64,000 nt of DNA from JAFGDI01 sp963667715 (lineage in GTDB: Bacteria; Planctomycetota; Phycisphaerae; Sedimentisphaerales; SM23-30): positions 3,348,001-3,412,000 of the forward strand of contig OY763926.1 in NCBI GenBank assembly GCA_963667715.1. Reading direction: 5' to 3'. The notes under the pieces were generated by a model that did no database searches, was not told where the DNA came from, and saw nothing but the letters and a program-made list of their open reading frames with translations. The position numbers were made by a program, and so were the translations under genes. Shown piece after piece: positions 8,600-16,182 of the stretch (position 1 is the first letter of the stretch; each line of letters begins with the position of its first letter).

Positions 8600-8974
8600 C
8601 TATGACATTGTAATAATTGCCTTACAATTCTTAGCTTCTTCCACCTCAATAGACTCAAGCTTAACTCTTTCTGGTAAAATGCTTAAGATCTGATTGACAA
8701 AATATTCTGCCATTCTTTCTGCTGTCGGAGGGTTATCTTTGAATGAGGACAGATTATTTATAACTGAACAGCTTATCAAAGGAGCAATTGCCTTTTTAAG
8801 GATATTTTGCAGTTCATGGAAATCCATAACAAAACCAAAGTTATCTAGTTTCTTACAGGAAACAGTAACAAATACGGACCATCTGTGAAAATGCGGCTCT
8901 TCTTGCTGACCATCCGGCATAATAACAAAATGCCGGGCATCAAAGCTGTCTGATATCGAAATCGAATATTTCAT
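8600..8974 (-). CDS. Divergent 6-pyruvoyl-tetrahydropterin synthase/QueD-like protein
   Basis: A 124-residue protein with the T-fold layout of QueD/PTPS: the first zinc-ligand region FDARHF, an HFHRW motif in place of the usual HGH, the VMDFHELQNILKK segment and a C-terminal Glu (VEEAKNC). The active-site Cys that normally precedes the HGH motif is absent (the segment is QQEEPHFH), and the LDHxxLN motif with its catalytic His reads ISCSVINNL. Zinc binding may be kept, but standard QueD chemistry (7,8-dihydroneopterin triphosphate to carboxytetrahydropterin) is doubtful. I use the ATG at 8974, which has AGGTGG 5 nt upstream, rather than a GTG at 8983. No other queuosine gene is adjacent. Confidence 0.75.
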   Translation of the reverse strand: MKYSISISDSFDARHFVIMPDGQQEEPHFHRWSVFVTVSCKKLDNFGFVMDFHELQNILKKAIAPLISCSVINNLSSFKDNPPTAERMAEYFVNQILSILPERVKLESIEVEEAKNCKAIITMS

Positions 8975-9235
8975 GTCTTCCACCTACTTAAATCTGGGGC
9001 TGAATAATTGTTTATATATGATTACTTTTCGACAATAATCGCTAAAACCTTTATTTTGTGCTATTGTTATATTCAACCAACTAAAAACTGTGCAAAAATA
9101 CTTGTAATAAACTGAAATATAATCACTAACAGCATGTTATATTAGTACATTTATTACGATTATTCACTGCTATATTCAGAAAAAACATCACAATAAATAA
9201 AATTAATAAAAAATTAGAAATTAGCAAAATATCAC

Positions 9236-9265
9236 TTGACACAATGGCGGGTTTTTGGTTAATAT
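9236..9265 (+). promoter_or_regulatory. Strong sigma-70-type promoter with no gene downstream
   Basis: TTGACA (9236-9241), an 18-bp spacer and TAATAT (9260-9265). Predicted start near 9271. No ORF follows before the terminator at 9525-9577. Confidence 0.6.
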
Positions 9266-9270
9266 TGAAT

Positions 9271-9577
9271 ACGTTATTTGAGAGAAATAGTCAAAAGGAA
9301 TTATCTGGAGTTTGAGAATAAGTATCTAAGCAGTTCTGTTTTCTTATTTTCAAGTTTAGTTTTTAATTGGTTCTGTTTTTCTATATTATATCCCGTTTCG
9401 GGTTTTTTGCAGCGTTTTCGCTATTTAGTTTTAGATATTTAATAAGTAAATAATCATATGTGTATTATATTAATAATATGAATATATGTATGTAATGATC
9501 TATCTACTTTCTACTCTCTCTATGAGCTCTTTATTTGGCTGAGTGCAATACTCAGTCAAATTCAGAGCTATTTTTTT
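9271..9577 (+). ncRNA. Candidate orphan non-coding transcript of about 300 nt
   Basis: The stretch between the promoter at 9236 and the terminator at 9577 is AT-rich. The few start codons in it reach a stop within a handful of codons. A weaker terminator-like hairpin (CCCG-TTT-CGGG then six T, 9392-9408) lies inside and could yield a shorter form of about 140 nt. Neither end resembles tmRNA, 6S, SRP or RNase P RNA. The gap lies between two leftward genes, so this is not the leader or tail of an annotated gene. Confidence 0.4.
9525..9577 (+). terminator. Long intrinsic terminator of the orphan transcript
   Basis: A 17-bp stem in three blocks (AGCTCT/AGAGCT, ATTTG/CAAAT, CTGAGT/ACTCAG) with a 5-nt loop is followed by seven T. 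The T-run gives the plus-strand direction. Confidence 0.75.
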
Positions 9578-9611
9578 GCGCACTAATTCAATACAGCAAA
9601 TATATAATCGT

Positions 9612-9646
9612 AAAAAAAGGCCGGAAGCACAAGCTCCCAGCCTTTT
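9612..9646 (-). terminator. Terminator of the prepilin-like gene
   Basis: On the minus strand an AAGGC...GCCTT stem with an inner GGAGC/GCTTC stem is followed by a T-run (the A-run at 9612-9618). It lies 31 bases after the prepilin-like stop codon. Confidence 0.7.
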
Positions 9647-9676
9647 AAGAACAATATATCAAAGTAAAAGCACTTA

Positions 9677-10507
9677 TTAATACTTCCACCAGAATCTATT
9701 ACCAAACGCTGTCTGGAATTCCATCTCAACGAACTGAACCCAGCTAACGTGGCCGTCAGCATAAGCATGATTTGCACCAGCTGGCTTTGGCCCCTTCTCA
9801 CCTGTACCTCGTGCTCTATGGTTTGAACTATCTTTCAGATAAACCATACCACCACCAGTTACATCGAAAAAGCGACCTCTATCACTATTTTGTTCAATTG
9901 TTGCATCTATAATCATTGGCTTACTACCACCCATCTTAACTCGGTCAAGATTACGTATCCAATATGAGTCGCGTACTTTACTTACACCATTGGCATCTGT
10001 ACCTTCACCTAAAGTCGCAGGAAGCTTTGAAGAGCCATCGTCGTTAAGTTTGTCAAAAGTATAGATATAAGGCATAACGCGGATATTGTCTTTTCTTTGC
10101 TGTGGAGTAAGAGTTTCTTCATCTGTCATAACAGGCTCTGGCTCAGTATTGTGTAATGTATACTGCCACCATCTTGGATCGTCGAGCTCTCTTTCAAAGT
10201 TTGATGGACAAATAAATATTTCATTTGTCTTAATACCAGAAAGTTTCTTCATTTGACGTGTTGTTTCAAAAGGTAAATCCCAAATCCAAGCTTCATTAAT
10301 AGAACCTTTGAAAATAGGCACAGAACCTTTATTAGCCTGGGCATACATCTGAGTTGCCAAAGATTGCTGTTTCAGGTTATTAGCACAAAGTGTGATCTTG
10401 GCCTGCTCTTTAGCCTTAGTTAATGCCGGCATAAGGATAGATACCAGCAAAGCGATAATAGTAATTACAACCAGTAATTCTATAAGTGTAAACGCCTTCT
10501 TTTTCAT
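9677..10507 (-). CDS. Prepilin-type N-terminal cleavage/methylation domain protein
   Basis: A 276-residue pseudopilin-like protein. The N-terminus has the type IV prepilin signal KKKAFTLIELLVVITIIALL: a short basic leader, cleavage before Phe, Glu at mature position 5 and a hydrophobic helix. The C-terminus (NHAYADGHVSWVQ) matches the H-X9-DG-like region of the large planctomycete/verrucomicrobial family found in dozens of copies per genome. Exact role unknown; probably exported and assembled or membrane-held by its N-terminal helix. The start at 10507 is set by GAGGAAAA upstream and by the signal; an upstream extension of 23 codons is not plausible. It is monocistronic with its own promoter and terminator. 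Confidence 0.9.
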   Translation of the reverse strand: MKKKAFTLIELLVVITIIALLVSILMPALTKAKEQAKITLCANNLKQQSLATQMYAQANKGSVPIFKGSINEAWIWDLPFETTRQMKKLSGIKTNEIFICPSNFERELDDPRWWQYTLHNTEPEPVMTDEETLTPQQRKDNIRVMPYIYTFDKLNDDGSSKLPATLGEGTDANGVSKVRDSYWIRNLDRVKMGGSKPMIIDATIEQNSDRGRFFDVTGGGMVYLKDSSNHRARGTGEKGPKPAGANHAYADGHVSWVQFVEMEFQTAFGNRFWWKY

Positions 10508-10630
10508 TTCATTTTCCTCTTTAATTTGATGTAAATATACGGACCTACAAACTCCAAATCTTCCGATTCTGAACAAATATTAAGCTTAAAATCAGAAACA
10601 CAATTCAATCGGCTATTATCTGCTACATAA

Positions 10631-10661
10631 ATTATACCATAAATTTGCGAGCACAGTTCAA
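10631..10661 (-). promoter_or_regulatory. Promoter of the prepilin-like gene
   Basis: On the minus strand there is a TATAAT (10636-10631) preceded by TGG, an extended -10, with TTGAAC 19 bp further upstream. The predicted leader is about 117 nt and contains a CCGATT/AATCGG stem. Confidence 0.5.
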
Positions 10662-11153
10662 AGAATAACTAATATGAATATATATTACCAGATTTTAATC
10701 ACATACGAACTATAAGCTTATTATAAAGCCTGGCAAAAAATTATCCATACCACTGCTTGCAAATATATAACCACTTTGCGCAATCAGGCAAATCACACAT
10801 GGCAGCAGAATAATTTTACAGGATAAGAGAAAGAAATACTGTTAACAAAATTCATAACAGTATAAGTCTTAACTACTTAATTAAAAGGAACAAATTCTCT
10901 ATTCCACCACTGACATAAAGCATTTACCAATAATTATTTAGTTAATAATATAGAGCCAATTCAACTCTAACCAAATAAACCATCGCTTGCAATGCAATAT
11001 CCAGTAAGAGTTATTTTACCAGAAAATCCTGAAAATCAAAGTGCTTTTTGAGCTGGAAATAAAAAAATTGTTTTTTTGTTCAATAATATAACTAATAATA
11101 CATAAAGTACTGTTAAATACAGGAAAAAGGCTGTGATATATTAAAGTAATAAC
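10662..11153. other. Gene-free AT-rich region
   Basis: About 490 bases without a supported ORF. The only structure I see is an 8-bp inverted repeat TACTGTTA/TAACAGTA (10837-10844 and 10855-10862). No tRNA-like cloverleaf or promoter/terminator pair is evident. Confidence 0.4.
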
Positions 11154-11154
11154 C

Positions 11155-11187
11155 AAAAAAAAAACCCTGTTCGAAAACAGGGTTTTT
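11155..11187 (-). terminator. Terminator of rplM-rpsI
   Basis: AAAACCCTGTT and AACAGGGTTTT arms form a hairpin 23 bases after the rpsI stop, followed on the minus strand by a long T-run. Confidence 0.85.
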
Positions 11188-11209
11188 GACGTGCGGAATA
11201 AGAAAACGA

Positions 11210-11740
11210 TTAACGTTTTGAGAACTGGAAGCTTCTTCTGGCTTTGCGGAAACCATACTTCTTACGTTCAACCTCACGGCTGTCACGAGTAAGGAAGCCT
11301 TTGTCCTTTAGAGTCTCAAAAGATGAAGGATCAGCAGCTACAAGAGCACGAGCCAGACCAAGCAGACAAGCGCCAGCCTGACCTGTTGTACCACCACCCT
11401 GAACATTAACAAAGACATCATATCTGCCTTCATTACCTGTTACTGCCAGAGCTGCGGTAACATCTCTCTGATCACGAACACATGGGAAAAATTCCTTATA
11501 ATCTTTCTCGCCATTAATGATAATCTTGCCTTCGCCCAGACGAATACGTACACGAGCGACAGCAGACTTACGACGACCTGTTCCCCAGTTAAACTGGTTT
11601 GGAGCCAGACGATCAGCAGTTGGCTGACGAAGTCTTCTTGGAACATTATCAATGCTGGTACTGCCAGCAAGTGTTGAAGCAGCACTAGTAGGAGCAACAT
11701 TTACTGTTGCTGGATCGATCATTGGGGTATTTTCCGCCAC
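11210..11740 (-). CDS. rpsI: 30S ribosomal protein S9 (uS9)
   Basis: The C-terminal 130 residues are classic uS9: GTGRRKSAVARVRIRLGEGK, the central NVQGGGTTGQAGACLLGLAR and the basic tail KKYGFRKARRSFQFSKR whose end reaches the ribosomal P site. The protein is 176 residues, about 45 longer than usual, because of an Ala/Thr/Ser-rich N-terminal extension (MAENTPMIDPATVNVAPTSA). Such extensions are known in planctomycetes. It is co-transcribed with rplM, 53 bases upstream, the common bacterial order. Confidence 0.97.
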   Translation of the reverse strand: MAENTPMIDPATVNVAPTSAASTLAGSTSIDNVPRRLRQPTADRLAPNQFNWGTGRRKSAVARVRIRLGEGKIIINGEKDYKEFFPCVRDQRDVTAALAVTGNEGRYDVFVNVQGGGTTGQAGACLLGLARALVAADPSSFETLKDKGFLTRDSREVERKKYGFRKARRSFQFSKR

Positions 11741-11793
11741 GATGTTTACCTCTTAAATTTATTCTAATTATTTAAAGTTCTAAATTATTATAA

Positions 11794-12237
11794 TTACAGT
11801 TCAAGCTCTCTTGGAGTCTGAGCAGCATGTGGATGTTCAGTACCGCGGTAAACCTTGAGCTTACTGAGCATCTTTCTACCAAGCTTGTTCTTTGGAAGCA
11901 TACGACGAACAGCCTCTTCGATTACCCATTCAGGTTTCTTAGCCATTGCATCTTCAAATGTCACATACTTATGACCACCTGAATGATTAGTATAGTAATC
12001 ATACATCTTGTATTCTGCCTTACGGCCAGATGTAGCGATCTTTTCAGCATTTGTAACTACGATGAAGTCACCTGTATCTACAAATGGTGTATAAATAGGC
12101 TTATGTTTGCCCATGAGCATAGTCGCAACCTTAGCAGCTAAACGACCCAATACCTTACTATCGGCATCTACTAAATACCAGTCGCGTGCTACTGTTTCGT
12201 TATTAGCAAGTGTTGTTTTCTGTATTTTTGCCTGCAT
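11794..12237 (-). CDS. rplM: 50S ribosomal protein L13 (uL13)
   Basis: A 147-residue protein with the uL13 signatures RDWYLVDADSKVLGRLAAKV, GKHKPIYTPFVDTGDFIVVT and KVYRGTEHPHAAQTP near the C-terminus. I chose the ATG at 12237 because AGGGA lies about 9 nt before it; an in-frame ATG 7 codons upstream (12258) has no Shine-Dalgarno sequence. It is first in the rplM-rpsI operon. Its promoter is at 12336-12363. Confidence 0.96.
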   Translation of the reverse strand: MQAKIQKTTLANNETVARDWYLVDADSKVLGRLAAKVATMLMGKHKPIYTPFVDTGDFIVVTNAEKIATSGRKAEYKMYDYYTNHSGGHKYVTFEDAMAKKPEWVIEEAVRRMLPKNKLGRKMLSKLKVYRGTEHPHAAQTPRELEL

Positions 12238-12335
12238 TTTCAATTTTCCCTGAGCCATAAGCTTATGGCATATCTACAATTACACTTAAGTCACATCTAT
12301 CTGCTAACTATGCTACAGTCAACAGAGAATGATAC

Positions 12336-12363
12336 ATTATAGTTCTAGTCGCATCTAAGTCAA
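12336..12363 (-). promoter_or_regulatory. Promoter of rplM-rpsI
   Basis: On the minus strand: TTGACT (12363-12358), a 16-bp spacer and TATAAT (12341-12336). The predicted start is near 12329, giving a leader of about 90 nt. Confidence 0.7.
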
Positions 12364-12405
12364 GGGTTTTATCTGCGTTTTTTGAAAAAGCAGATAAAAT
12401 TTTAA

Positions 12406-12435
12406 TAGACAACAATCCTACTGATACAATATAAT
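12406..12435 (+). promoter_or_regulatory. Promoter of guaA
   Basis: TAGACA (12406-12411), an 18-bp spacer and TATAAT (12430-12435). The start would be near 12442, giving a leader of about 60 nt. It is back to back with the rplM promoter, about 43 bp away. Confidence 0.6.
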
Positions 12436-12502
12436 GTCGAACATATAATTATACATAGCAAGTTGAACTTAGTACATAGAAAAAATAACAGGAGACAGCC
12501 AC

Positions 12503-14047
12503 TTGCAGGAAACAATAGCCATTCTAGATTTTGGCAGCCAGTACGGTCAGCTGATAGCAAGAAGAGTACGTGAACACCATGTTTTCAGTATTATATTGAG
12601 ACATGATATAGAAATTGAACGTCTAAAAGAGCTTAACCTTAAAGGCATTATTTTAAGTGGCGGCCCTGCAAGCGTTTACGAAGAGAACTCGCCTAAGTGC
12701 GACCCTCGCATATTTGAGCTTGGTGTACCTATTATGGGTATCTGCTACGGTATGCAGATCGGTTCACAGATCCTGGGTGCTAACATTACCACAGCTGAAA
12801 GCCGCGAGTACGGCTCTACCAGACTGCATATAAATAAGGATAACAGCAGCCGTTTGCTAAAAAGTCTCTCCGGCGAAAAGATCGTGTGGATGAGTCACGG
12901 CGACCAGGTTAATGAGCTGCCGGAGGAATTTATCTCTCTGGCCTCTACTGACACCTGCCCTTATGCTGCGGTAAGACATAGAGACGCCCAGTTCTTCGGC
13001 GTACAGTTCCACCCGGAAGTAACCCACACACCATGCGGCGAACAGATCTTCGACAACTTCCTGTATGAGATCTGCAAATGCTCTGGTGACTGGAAGATGG
13101 GTAATATCATCGAGCAAAGCTGTGAATCTATCCGTAAACAGGTAGGCACAGACAAGGTTATCTGCGGCCTTAGCGGCGGCGTTGACAGCTCAGTTGTTGC
13201 CGCCCTGCTGCACAAAGCCATTGGCGACCAGCTAATATGCATTTTTGTAGACAATGGTCTTCTGAGAAAAGGAGAACGAGAATATGTCAAATCAACTTTT
13301 AACGATCACTTTCAGCTTGACCTGCGGGTGGTGGATTGGTCCAAACAATTTCTCGACCGGTTGGCCGGGGTTACAGATCCACAACAAAAGAGAGTTATCA
13401 TCGGACATGAGTTCATCGAGGCTTTTACCGCTGAGGCTAATAGTATCCCCGATGCCAAATTCCTTGCCCAAGGTACCCTCTACCCGGACGTTATCGAATC
13501 GGGAAGTAAAGACGGAAACCCCGCCGCCAATATTAAACTACACCACAATGTCGGCGGACTCCCTGAAAAACTTGGCTTTAAACTAGTCGAACCTTTGCGC
13601 GACCTGTTCAAAGACGAAGTCAGACTTATGGGTGAAATGCTTGGACTACCAGAAAAGATCGTTTGGCGTCACCCATTCCCAGGCCCTGGTCTGGCAGTAA
13701 GAGTGGTTGGCGATATTACCCAAGAAAGACTTGATATTCTGTGTGAAGCCGACGAGATCCTTATCGAAGAGATCACCGCTGCCGGCCTATATCGCCAGAT
13801 CAGCCAGGCACTTGCCGTGCTGCTGCCAATTAAATCTGTTGGTGTTATGGGCGACGGCCGTAGTTATGAACACGTATGTGCTATCCGTGCAGTCGAAACC
13901 AGTGATTTCATGACTGCTACCTGGTCACATATTCCATACGAAGTTCTGGAAAGAATTTCCAGTAGAATAATAAATGAAGTTCGTGGTATTAACAGGGTTG
14001 TTTACGATATTTCCAGTAAGCCGCCAGCCACGATCGAATGGGAATAA
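12503..14047 (+). CDS. guaA: GMP synthase (glutamine-hydrolysing)
   Basis: GuaA converts XMP to GMP with ATP and glutamine-derived ammonia. The 514-residue protein has the class I amidotransferase domain (ILDFGSQYGQLIARRVRE; nucleophile Cys81 in GICYGMQIG; His and Glu in QFHPEVTHT), the ATP-pyrophosphatase P-loop (GLSGGVDSSVVAALLHKAI) and the C-terminal dimerisation domain ending NRVVYDISSKPPATIEWE. Length is standard. The start is TTG, fixed by AGGAGACAGCC just upstream. It is transcribed alone or together with metXW across the RNA element at 14112-14237. Confidence 0.98.
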   Translation: MQETIAILDFGSQYGQLIARRVREHHVFSIILRHDIEIERLKELNLKGIILSGGPASVYEENSPKCDPRIFELGVPIMGICYGMQIGSQILGANITTAESREYGSTRLHINKDNSSRLLKSLSGEKIVWMSHGDQVNELPEEFISLASTDTCPYAAVRHRDAQFFGVQFHPEVTHTPCGEQIFDNFLYEICKCSGDWKMGNIIEQSCESIRKQVGTDKVICGLSGGVDSSVVAALLHKAIGDQLICIFVDNGLLRKGEREYVKSTFNDHFQLDLRVVDWSKQFLDRLAGVTDPQQKRVIIGHEFIEAFTAEANSIPDAKFLAQGTLYPDVIESGSKDGNPAANIKLHHNVGGLPEKLGFKLVEPLRDLFKDEVRLMGEMLGLPEKIVWRHPFPGPGLAVRVVGDITQERLDILCEADEILIEEITAAGLYRQISQALAVLLPIKSVGVMGDGRSYEHVCAIRAVETSDFMTATWSHIPYEVLERISSRIINEVRGINRVVYDISSKPPATIEWE

Positions 14048-14111
14048 TATTATTCCTGCCTATAAAGATGCTTTCAATTATAAACTAACAGCACCTTAAG
14101 TTTCGTTTACC

Positions 14112-14237
14112 AAATAAGAAATATGAAAGATATGCTTCAGAGGCGTATTATGAAGCCGACCGTTCTTAACCTTTAACAGAACAGCGGCTCTGGCCTGCCC
14201 TGCTTAGCGTTTTTCATATTTCTTATTTCTTTTTTTT
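14112..14237 (+). ncRNA. Candidate structured cis-regulatory RNA before metXW
   Basis: A perfect 17-bp inverted repeat (14112-14128 and 14212-14228) encloses an 83-nt domain and is followed at once by a run of eight T. Inside are a GCTTCA/TGAAGC hairpin and a GTTCT/AGAAC hairpin extended by CCG/CGG. Two alternative pairings overlap the first hairpin: ATATGC/GCGTAT, and CAGAG with the later CTCTG. The layout is a closing helix P1, inner arms and a terminator-like T-run, ending 22 nt before the metXW start. I compared it by eye with SAM-I, SAM-II, SAM-IV, SAH, T-box and cobalamin motifs and saw no match. It may be a new regulatory RNA for methionine synthesis or an elaborate guaA terminator. 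Confidence 0.5.
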
Positions 14238-14258
14238 AATGTTCCGGTTTTCACCATT

Positions 14259-16163
14259 ATGCAGATTAAGGATAACAATAGAACTACCATGACATCAGCA
14301 CAGGATCAATCGAACATTACTACTCAGCCGGGCGAAAGTAACGACACCTGGAATATAAATGAGTCAGTCGGAATAGTATCACATCAAACAGTAGAACTTT
14401 TTAATGACGCTTCTCCTATGCCGCTGGAATGCGGAAAGATGCTTGCACCAGTTGAGGTTCGATACGAAACTTACGGTAAACTGAACGAAAAAAAGGATAA
14501 TGCGATACTCATAATACACGCTCTTACTGGTGACGCTCATGTTGCCGGTAAACACAGTATTGATGATCGCAAGCCTGGCTGGTGGGACACCATGGTGGGC
14601 CCCGGCAAAGCATTTGACACAAATAAATATTATATCATCTGCTCAAATTGTCTGGGCGGATGCAGCGGCACAACTGGCCCGGGTTCTATAAACCCTGCAA
14701 CCAATAAACCATATGGTCTGGATTTTCCGATAATCACAATTAGTGACATGGTTGATCTTCAGCTTAAGCTGGTAGAGTATCTGGGAATAGATAAACTGCT
14801 GGCAGTAGCTGGCGGCAGTATGGGCGGTATGCAGTGTCTGGACTGGGCAGTTAGATATTCTGATAAAACAGCTGGCATGATCTTTATCGCGTCAGCTCCA
14901 AAACTAACAGCACAAGGGATCGCCTTTAATGCTGTTGCCCGTAATGCAGTTCTTCACGACAAAGATTTTAATGACGGTAATTATTACAATAGCAATGTTC
15001 CGGCTAACGGCCTGGCTATTGCCCGTATGATAGCACATATTACCTATCTCTCAGAAGAGGCCATGCACTTGAAATTTGGTCGTCGTTTGCAGAATGCGGA
15101 AGATTACCAGTATATTTTCGATCAGGAATTCCAGGTTGAAAGCTATCTTGACCATCAGGGTAATTCATTTGTCGAACGCTTTGATGCCAATAGCTATCTT
15201 TATATTACCAAAGCACTCGATTACTATGACCTTACACGTCGGTACGGCAATCTAGAAAACGCTCTGGCAGAAGTACAGTGTCGCTCGATGGTTGTTAGCT
15301 TTACCTCTGACTGGCTGTTCCCCCCTTCTCAGGGCAAACAGATATCAGATGGCCTGATAAGCAAAGGGAAAGATGTCAGCTATATAAATATTGACTCTCC
15401 TTTTGGCCATGATTCATTCCTGCTCGAAACGGAAATACAAACCAACCTTATCAAAGGCTTCCTGCAGGAAACATATTGCCAGATCGCACATTGCGACTGC
15501 TCAAAACCTGCCGCAGACAATAACAAATACTGCAGCAACCCTAAAAACACCAGAAAAGTTATACTAGGCAAACGTATTGACCATGCCCGGATAGCTGACC
15601 TTATCAGGCCCGACAGTAAAGTACTTGACCTCGGTTGCGGTAACGGTGAATTACTTAACTTATTAAAAGATGATAAGAATGTTAGCGGTTTTGGCCTTAC
15701 CTTGAATATAGATGACCTGCAGGAATGCGTACTAAAAGGTATCCCAGTAGTTCAATACGAAATACTCGATAAACTATCGCTGTTTGCAGATAAAAGCTTT
15801 GACTACATTGTGCTCAGTAAGGCACTACAGGTCATCTCCGACCCAGTATATGTTTTGAACCAGATGCTTAGAATAGGCAAAGAAATAATCATAAGCTTCC
15901 CTAACTTCGCTTACTGGCGTTGTCGCGCACAGCTGTGCCTTAGCGGTAAAGCCCCGGTTACACAAAACCTGCCTAGAGAATGGTTCCAGAGCCCGGGCGA
16001 GAGTATAACGTACTTATCAATAAAAGATTTTGAAAAATTCTGTGTTACTGAACTAAACGCACGAATTGTTAAAGAACTGCCATTTTCCGGCAGATTTGGA
16101 AAAATTAAACCCGTATTCAGAAATTTACTAGCAGAAGAAGCGGTATTTGTACTGAGTAAGTAA
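14259..16163 (+). CDS. metXW: Homoserine O-acetyltransferase fused to MetW
   Basis: A 634-residue fusion of two proteins that are usually separate neighbours. Residues about 35-405 are MetX, an alpha/beta hydrolase that acetylates (or succinylates) homoserine: nucleophile Ser187 in AGGSMGGMQCLDW, Asp351 in SFTSDWLFPP and His384 in SPFGHDSFLLE. Residues about 440-634 are MetW, a SAM-methyltransferase-like protein (VLDLGCGNGELL; then SFPNFAYWRCRAQL) needed for full MetX activity in some bacteria. A Cys-rich linker (CQIAHCDCSKP) joins them. The start is uncertain: the ATG at 14259 has no Shine-Dalgarno sequence, a second ATG lies at 14289, and homology begins only after about residue 33. ettA follows after 19 bases. 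Confidence 0.93.
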   Translation: MQIKDNNRTTMTSAQDQSNITTQPGESNDTWNINESVGIVSHQTVELFNDASPMPLECGKMLAPVEVRYETYGKLNEKKDNAILIIHALTGDAHVAGKHSIDDRKPGWWDTMVGPGKAFDTNKYYIICSNCLGGCSGTTGPGSINPATNKPYGLDFPIITISDMVDLQLKLVEYLGIDKLLAVAGGSMGGMQCLDWAVRYSDKTAGMIFIASAPKLTAQGIAFNAVARNAVLHDKDFNDGNYYNSNVPANGLAIARMIAHITYLSEEAMHLKFGRRLQNAEDYQYIFDQEFQVESYLDHQGNSFVERFDANSYLYITKALDYYDLTRRYGNLENALAEVQCRSMVVSFTSDWLFPPSQGKQISDGLISKGKDVSYINIDSPFGHDSFLLETEIQTNLIKGFLQETYCQIAHCDCSKPAADNNKYCSNPKNTRKVILGKRIDHARIADLIRPDSKVLDLGCGNGELLNLLKDDKNVSGFGLTLNIDDLQECVLKGIPVVQYEILDKLSLFADKSFDYIVLSKALQVISDPVYVLNQMLRIGKEIIISFPNFAYWRCRAQLCLSGKAPVTQNLPREWFQSPGESITYLSIKDFEKFCVTELNARIVKELPFSGRFGKIKPVFRNLLAEEAVFVLSK

Positions 16164-16182
16164 ATAGGAGTAGAAATAGTAG

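Noticed and set aside
9392..9408. CCCG-TTT-CGGG hairpin with T6 as a main terminator
   Set aside because: The stem is only 4 bp. It is kept as a possible early stop inside the orphan transcript, not as a separate feature.
9583..9801. A 72-codon minus-strand frame overlapping the prepilin-like gene end
   Set aside because: It lies in another frame of the prepilin-like coding sequence and runs through that gene's terminator.
14112..14237. A SAM-I, SAM-II or T-box leader before metXW
   Set aside because: The conserved core motifs of these families were not found; the element is reported as an unclassified structured RNA instead.
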